Source: Planctomycetaceae bacterium
GTDB taxonomy: Bacteria > Planctomycetota > Planctomycetia > Pirellulales > Thermoguttaceae
DNA: 11,342 bases
NCBI GenBank assembly: GCA_031288765.1
Contig: JAITQV010000204.1
Coordinates: 1-11,342, forward strand
Reading direction: 5' to 3'
A model generated the notes under the pieces. The model did no database searches. It had not been told where the DNA came from and saw nothing but the letters and a program-made list of their open reading frames with translations. Shown here one piece after another: positions 7,043 to 11,342 of the stretch. Numbering within the stretch: position 1 is the stretch's first letter; the number at the start of each line of letters is the position of its first letter. The translations under genes and the position numbers were made by a program.

Positions 7043-7160
7043 TTAACTAATTTGGTCTTGACTGTTGAAGCGGATATTCCTATGCTTCGCAAAAAGAAAA
7101 CTTCGTTGCAATGTTAGTAGAATATTTTTGTTTAACTATAAAGAAAATTCGGTGGTTATT

Positions 7161-10100
7161 ATGGTTTTTACTTGTCGATTTCTTCTTTTCTTTGTTCTGG
7201 TTGTGTCTGTTTTGTTTGTCCGTTTGGCTTCCGCCCAATCGCATTTGCAACAATTGATTCAAACTTACAAAAATCAAAACCCCAACGCAGTTCAACACCA
7301 GAGAACAATTCCGCCCAATACGTTGGCATCCGAGTCAATACCCAAAGATTTACGCCTTGCAAACGTCCCAAAACCGGAAATTCCCGCTCAACCGCCGGTC
7401 AATCCGGTTTTGCCAAACGTTACCGGCGGCAATCCGCGTGATCCGTTGAATGTCCGTTTCGTCCCTTATTCCTCTAATTCCAACTCCTCTAATTCCAATC
7501 CCTCCCATTCCCATCCGGCGTCCAACCCACAGACAAATCAACACGTTTCGCCTTACGACGAAATGAATCAGGATGCCAGACTTAATGATCTTTTTTTTAT
7601 CAATGCCGATATTGGTTGGGCAGTCGGAGATCGCGGGACAATTTGGCACACCGAAAACGGCGGAACAACCTGGACTTTGCAAAAAACTCCCGTTGCCTGC
7701 ACATTGCGAAGCGTTTGTTTTCTCGACGCTTCTTTCGGATTTGCCGTCGGCGGTTATTATTTTCCGTTTAGCACGCAAGGGCGCGGCGTAGTTCTTTCAA
7801 CATTGGACGGCGGTAAAAACTGGTCAATCTGCCAAACTCCCAACCTGCCGGTTTTACATCGGGTTAAAATTCTTGACCCCATGAAAATTATCCTCGCCGG
7901 AGAATCCTCCGAATATCATCCGACCGGTTTGTTCCTAACATTGGACACCGGAAGAGTTTGGAAAACCATTTACGGCAGTAAAACCGAAGGATGGACGGCA
8001 GCGGACTTTTTCGACGAAAAAACCGGAGTCGGAATCAGCAGGCAAACAACCGCCCAAATATTTCAAAACGAAACGATGTTGTCGCAAACACCGGTATTCG
8101 GTTCCGCACGGCTTGCCGATCTCAAACTACTTGCCGATCCCAAACTGCTTGCCGGACAAACCCCGCCGGAAAATATTAACGCCTGGATGGTTGGCGACAA
8201 CGGGTTGATTCTTTCAACACTTGATCGCGGTTTACGTTGGAGTGTTGCGCCGGGAAAACTGCCCGGTCATTCCGACATGCCGATTGATTTGAACACCGTC
8301 GAAGTGCAAGATTCACGCCTTTGGGTTGCCGGAAATCCCGGAACAATCATTTATTCGTCCGCCGACGCGGGTAAAACTTGGAAAACAACTCCAAGCGGTG
8401 TTTCAACCGTTATTCGGAAAATTGTGTTTGCCGATGCCCAAAACGGCTGGGCAGTGGGCGATCTCGGAACAATCCTAAAAACCAACGACGGCGGCGCAAC
8501 TTGGAAAACTCAACGTTCCGGCGGTTCACGTTTGGCGTTGCTTAGTTTTTTGGGATATGCGGAAGATTTACCTTTGGAGGCGTTTGCGGCGTTGTGTGCT
8601 CATCAAGGTTATTTAGGCGGAACCGTATTGTTGTTCCGCGATGAAGACCAAAAGATCAAAAGTCAGGAATCCATCCGGCTTGACCGAGTTCACGAAGCCT
8701 CACTCCGAACCGGTGCCGCCGGAACTTGGGAACTTGGCGCTTTTTCGCTCAAACGTAAAGAACTTCAAACAACGATTGATGCGCTTGTTCGGCAATTGCA
8801 AAACGAGAACGACGGCAAGGGAATACAACGGATTCGGGAACGGCTTGTCGGGGCAATTCGGCTTTGGCGTCCCGACATTATTTTAACAGCCGGTTCCGGC
8901 AGTCAAAAAGAGCCGGTTCGTGAATTGGTGTTGCGTGAAGTAATGGAAGCCGTCCGAATGGCGGATGACCCCACCGCATTTCCTTATCAATTGACGGAAC
9001 TTGCTCTTCTTCCTTGGAAGGTTAAGAAAATTCATGTTGCTCAGGAACACGGTGTTTTAGGCGATGTCAATCTGGCGGCAACGGAACCGTCTATTCGGTT
9101 GGGACAATCAATTGACGAATTGGCGTTTACGGCTCGCGGATTGATTGAATTACAACCGGCTCCCAGACCGGCGGTTCTTGGTTTTGCAACTCCTTACGAC
9201 GAAACACCGCCTGCCGGACATCGTGATTTTTTTGCCGGAATTGAGATTGCTCCCGGCAGTGATGCCCGGCGCGGGCTGATTGGTTCTTATGCGGAGCAGT
9301 GGGAGGCGATTCAATTCCGCACAAAACAACGGCGGCAAACTCTCGGAATTATTCAGCACACGGCAAAAGTTGCCGAAGAAAACGGGCGTAAACCGATTGA
9401 CAGTCGGCTGGCTTCCCATGCGTCGGAGTTGACACGGAAAATTGATCCGGATGCTGCTGTTCAAATTTTGTTTGAAATGGGGCAGAACTATCACAACGCC
9501 GGTGATTGGGAATCGGCGTTGGAAGCGTTTGATATTATTGCCAAACAATATACGAAACATCCTTTTGCTCGTCAGGCGTTTTTGTGGTTGCTTCAGTATT
9601 ATGCTGCCGAAGAAACCGGTTGGCGCAAATACAAAAACAATGTTCAGACAAATTCGCAAGCCGAATATAAGGTTAATTCATCGGGAGTTGCGGTGGTTGC
9701 AACTTCCGAAACACGGCAGCCTTCGTACAATCACCGGAAAGTTGATACGCGGTTGGAAAAGGGTTTAGCGGTTGGGCGGTATTTGGAGCAAAACTTTCCT
9801 GATTTGGCGGATGAGGCGGCGATACGTTTTGCGTGGGCATCGGTGTTACGGCGGCGCGGTTTGTATCAGGAGGCGTTGCGGTATTACCGCACGCGGGGCG
9901 ATTTGAAATTTGATGATGTCTGGGGAATGCGTGCACGTGCGGAGCTTTGGCTTGGGGTTGAGGATAAAACGGAGTTGCCGCCGGAACAGCGGGAATCGCC
10001 GGTTCCGTCCATTCGTTGTTCTTATTCGCCTGCCAAACCGTTTTTGGACGGAAAGTTCGACAAGCAGTTCGATCAGGGAACATGGTTTAACGGAAAACTG

Positions 10101-10670
10101 TATTCCTTAACACCGGAAGCACCGCGTTTTCGGCTTCGGGAGATGCTTCGTGATAAGAAAACGCCGGGGCTTTGGCGGGAGGAAGCGGTTCGGGCGGAAT
10201 CGCAGCGGTTTGGTTCGCAGGTTATATTCATGTATGACAAAGAATATTTGTATATTGGGATTCGTTGTCAACGTGTTGCCGGTTTTTCGTATCCGCCGGT
10301 TCCTGAAAAACCGCGTTCACGGGATGCTGTTTCCAATGATCGGGATCGGGTTGAGATTTTGTTGGATATTGATCGTGATTATGGGACGTATTATTCGTTA
10401 ACGATAGATTCGTGCGGTTGGATTATTGACAGTTGTTGGGGGGACAAGAATTGGAATCCTGATTGGTATGTAGCGCGGTATGAGGACAAAGACTCGTGGT
10501 ATATTGAAGCGGCAATTCCTCTTGAATCGTTGACGGATCAATTCCCCGTACCGCAAACGGTTTGGGCGGTGGGGGTTCGTCGAATTGTTCCTGGTGTTGG
10601 GATTGAGTGTTGGAACGCCGAGAATTCCTTCAATTTAACCGAAGGATTTGGATTCCTTGTCTTCGAATAA
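7161..10670 (+). CDS. Large exported protein: YCF48-like propeller, degenerate PIG-L/LmbE-like region, helical repeats, CBM9-like domain
   Basis: The protein has 1169 residues. A signal peptide (1-25) has a long hydrophobic core and a signal peptidase I site ASA|QS, so the protein is exported. A Pro/Asn/Ser-rich linker follows. Residues about 140-455 hold YCF48/BNR-type propeller repeats (GWAVGDRGTIWHTENGGTTW, GWAVGDLGTILKTNDGGATW). Residues about 457-662 resemble a PIG-L/LmbE de-N-acetylase in outline (RLDRVHEASLRTG, IRLWRPDIILT) but lack the AHPDD and HPDH metal ligands, so it is probably inactive. TPR-like helices lie at about 762-818 and 866-910. The C-terminus (about 951-1169) looks like a CBM9/DOMON-type sugar-binding domain (PFLDGKFD, EYLYIGIRC, DRVEILLDID). 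The ATG at 7161 is preferred over an upstream TTG at 7065 because it starts the signal peptide; its Shine-Dalgarno (GGTGG) is weak. A cell-surface or periplasmic binding or scaffold role is inferred. Confidence 0.92.
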   Translation: MVFTCRFLLFFVLVVSVLFVRLASAQSHLQQLIQTYKNQNPNAVQHQRTIPPNTLASESIPKDLRLANVPKPEIPAQPPVNPVLPNVTGGNPRDPLNVRFVPYSSNSNSSNSNPSHSHPASNPQTNQHVSPYDEMNQDARLNDLFFINADIGWAVGDRGTIWHTENGGTTWTLQKTPVACTLRSVCFLDASFGFAVGGYYFPFSTQGRGVVLSTLDGGKNWSICQTPNLPVLHRVKILDPMKIILAGESSEYHPTGLFLTLDTGRVWKTIYGSKTEGWTAADFFDEKTGVGISRQTTAQIFQNETMLSQTPVFGSARLADLKLLADPKLLAGQTPPENINAWMVGDNGLILSTLDRGLRWSVAPGKLPGHSDMPIDLNTVEVQDSRLWVAGNPGTIIYSSADAGKTWKTTPSGVSTVIRKIVFADAQNGWAVGDLGTILKTNDGGATWKTQRSGGSRLALLSFLGYAEDLPLEAFAALCAHQGYLGGTVLLFRDEDQKIKSQESIRLDRVHEASLRTGAAGTWELGAFSLKRKELQTTIDALVRQLQNENDGKGIQRIRERLVGAIRLWRPDIILTAGSGSQKEPVRELVLREVMEAVRMADDPTAFPYQLTELALLPWKVKKIHVAQEHGVLGDVNLAATEPSIRLGQSIDELAFTARGLIELQPAPRPAVLGFATPYDETPPAGHRDFFAGIEIAPGSDARRGLIGSYAEQWEAIQFRTKQRRQTLGIIQHTAKVAEENGRKPIDSRLASHASELTRKIDPDAAVQILFEMGQNYHNAGDWESALEAFDIIAKQYTKHPFARQAFLWLLQYYAAEETGWRKYKNNVQTNSQAEYKVNSSGVAVVATSETRQPSYNHRKVDTRLEKGLAVGRYLEQNFPDLADEAAIRFAWASVLRRRGLYQEALRYYRTRGDLKFDDVWGMRARAELWLGVEDKTELPPEQRESPVPSIRCSYSPAKPFLDGKFDKQFDQGTWFNGKLYSLTPEAPRFRLREMLRDKKTPGLWREEAVRAESQRFGSQVIFMYDKEYLYIGIRCQRVAGFSYPPVPEKPRSRDAVSNDRDRVEILLDIDRDYGTYYSLTIDSCGWIIDSCWGDKNWNPDWYVARYEDKDSWYIEAAIPLESLTDQFPVPQTVWAVGVRRIVPGVGIECWNAENSFNLTEGFGFLVFE
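7470..7514 (+). repeat. 15-bp in-frame tandem repeat in the linker
   Basis: Two near-identical copies of TCCTCTAATTCCAAC plus a diverged third encode SSNSN-SSNSN-PSHSH. They lie in the flexible segment between the signal peptide and the propeller, and probably arose by slippage. Confidence 0.8.
8112..8155 (+). repeat. 18-bp in-frame tandem repeat in the propeller region
   Basis: CTTGCCGATCTCAAACTA is followed by CTTGCCGATCCCAAACTG and then a partial third copy, CTTGCCGG. They encode LADLKL-LADPKL-LAG, an insertion between two propeller blades. Confidence 0.8.
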
Positions 10671-10764
10671 CGCACAGGGAAAATCTCCTTTCCAATCTAA
10701 TTTTCTTCTAAACTTGCGGGGTGGGAAGTACATAACCGGCGGTAAAGTGCAATGCAAGCGCCGG

Positions 10765-10793
10765 ATCAGAATCCTCAACCCGGCAAAAGGTAG
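10765..10793 (+). repeat. Flanking module, copy 1
   Basis: ATCAGAATCCTCAACCCGG followed by AAAAGGTAG. It is similar to 11107-11132, with a short length difference. It leads directly into palindrome copy A and appears to be part of a larger composite repeat. Confidence 0.6.
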
Positions 10794-10810
10794 GCGACCT
10801 TTCGCTGATC
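10786..10810 (+). repeat. REP-like palindrome, copy A (degenerate)
   Basis: GGTAGGCGACCTTTCGCTGATC (10789-10810) matches the start of copies B and D. The main stem is lost, although AAAGGT (10786-10791) and ACCTTT (10797-10802) can form another short hairpin. Confidence 0.5.
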
Positions 10811-10830
10811 TTAGGATTAACAATTTAAAA

Positions 10831-10874
10831 GGTTGGCAATCCTTCGCCGAGCGATTGCGTCGGCGATAGCCGAC
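10831..10874 (+). repeat. REP-like palindrome, copy B (double hairpin)
   Basis: It opens with GGTTGGCAATCCTTCGCC. Its first hairpin has two mismatched pairs compared with copy D. The second hairpin is perfect: GTCGGC (10859-10864), loop GATA, GCCGAC (10869-10874). Confidence 0.75.
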
Positions 10875-10953
10875 TGGGAAATTTGTCGGCGGACGGAAAC
10901 CAAAACAAAAACATTGTCAATTACCGTCGTTAAATTGGTTCCCAATCGGTTAA

Positions 10954-10988
10954 CGCCGATGCGATGTTTCGGCGAAACATCGCCTACC
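10954..10988 (-). repeat. REP-like palindrome, copy C (inverted)
   Basis: On the minus strand it opens with GGTAGGCGATGTTTCGCC, as in copy D. The core GCGATGTTTCG-G-CGAAACATCGC (10961-10983) is a perfect 11-bp inverted repeat around one base. Its stem differs from copy D by paired changes on both arms. Confidence 0.8.
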
Positions 10989-11040
10989 TCTTGATTTCCT
11001 AATCAAAAACAACAACAACCGAAAAATTCGGCAACCACAA

Positions 11041-11084
11041 GGTAGGCAATCGTTCGCCGAACGATTGCGCCGGCGATAGCCGAC
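11041..11084 (+). repeat. REP-like palindrome, copy D (double hairpin)
   Basis: GGTAGG is followed by GCAATCGTTCG-C-CGAACGATTGC (11046-11068), a perfect 11-bp inverted repeat, and then by a second hairpin with a GATA loop ending GCCGAC. This is the best-preserved copy. A small extra hairpin, CCGAA-AAA-TTCGG, lies just upstream at 11019-11031. Confidence 0.85.
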
Positions 11085-11106
11085 AAATTTTTGTTTCCAC
11101 ACGGCA

Positions 11107-11132
11107 ATCAGAATCTTAACCCCGTAAGGTAG
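11107..11132 (+). repeat. Flanking module, copy 2
   Basis: ATCAGAATCTTAACCCCG followed by TAAGGTAG. It is similar to 10765-10793, but here no palindrome follows; the sequence runs into the AT-rich promoter-side region. Confidence 0.55.
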
Positions 11133-11230
11133 TGAGTTCAAAGGGGGTCTTTATATTTATTTTAATTGAGTTATCATTTTTGTTGTAATCTATTTATTTT
11201 GATAGATTTACGATTGACCTCCAACACCGC

Positions 11231-11236
11231 AAAGGA
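11231..11236 (+). promoter_or_regulatory. Shine-Dalgarno for the right-edge gene
   Basis: AAAGGA ends seven bases before the ATG at 11244 and supports that start. Confidence 0.6.
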
Positions 11237-11243
11237 ATAACAA

Positions 11244-11342
11244 ATGAAACCTCGCTATGAATTGATGAAGGAATTGCGTCGGCAAACCCGTATGGTTAAA
11301 ACCCGCGATCATAAAATTGAGCAACTTCAACGTGATTTGAAA
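11244..11342 (+). CDS. N-terminus of a charged helical protein, cut by the window edge
   Basis: Only 33 codons are visible, with no stop. The peptide begins MKPRYELMKELRRQTRMVK and continues RDHKIEQLQRDLK, which is basic and predicted to be helical or coiled coil. There is no signal peptide and no recognisable domain. A good Shine-Dalgarno precedes it. Coiled-coil N-termini of this kind occur in some transposases and in many unrelated proteins, so I give no function. Confidence 0.65.
   Translation, partial: MKPRYELMKELRRQTRMVKTRDHKIEQLQRDLK

Larger units (their letters stand above)
10671..11243. other. Intergenic region holding REP-like palindromes
   Basis: These 573 bases lie between the exported-protein gene and the partial gene at the right edge. 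They contain four related palindromic elements (three on the plus strand, one inverted) and a repeated flanking module, all listed separately. The last 110 bases or so are AT-rich and likely hold the promoter of the next gene, though I cannot place confident -35/-10 boxes. I see no protein gene. Confidence 0.7.

Noticed and set aside
7065..7160. N-terminal extension of the exported protein from a TTG at 7065
   Set aside because: It would place 32 basic residues before a normal signal peptide that begins at the ATG at 7161.
10678..10693. Terminator after the exported-protein gene (GGAAA...TTTCC)
   Set aside because: The stem is five mostly A-T pairs and the following T-run is interrupted, so it is too weak to call.
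11166..11194. Promoter upstream of the right-edge gene (TTGAGT with TAATCT)
   Set aside because: The spacing is about 14 bases and both boxes are poor matches. AT-rich sequence gives such pairs by chance.

Overview
The window looks like a chromosomal stretch from an uncultured, moderately AT-rich bacterium. I infer Planctomycetota from two things. One is a 1169-residue exported protein joining YCF48-type propeller repeats, a degenerate PIG-L/LmbE-like region, helical repeats and a CBM9-like domain. The other is an EF-G of the EFG2-like class. No rRNA or tRNA gene is present to confirm this, so the placement is an inference.

Layout from left to right: (1) 1-658, two adjoining minisatellite arrays with different sequences but a shared period of about 21 bp; (2) 659-958, unassigned leader with a terminator-like hairpin; (3) 959-3052, an EF-G paralogue; (4) 3128-5587, a tight two-gene unit of an ATPase with a C-terminal PD-(D/E)XK nuclease-like fold followed by a D12-class (Dam-like) adenine-N6 DNA methyltransferase; (5) 5657-6486, a conserved-looking gene split by a single-base frameshift; (6) 6525-6764 on the minus strand, a small coiled-coil protein; (7) 6791-7042, two back-to-back MITE-like elements with perfect 17-bp and 14-bp terminal inverted repeats bordered by TA; (8) 7161-10670, the large exported multidomain protein; (9) 10671-11243, a non-coding region carrying REP-like palindromes whose stems covary between copies; (10) 11244-11342, the first 33 codons of a charged, helical protein cut by the window edge.

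The EF-G and the exported protein look like resident genes. The block between them (about 3.1-7.1 kb) is visibly more AT-rich and holds an ATPase-nuclease, a methyltransferase, a broken gene and MITE-like repeats, which reads as an accessory island. The ATPase-nuclease/methyltransferase pair is the best candidate for an undescribed functional system. It could be a restriction-modification-like or defence module, but that role is inferred only from domains and gene spacing.
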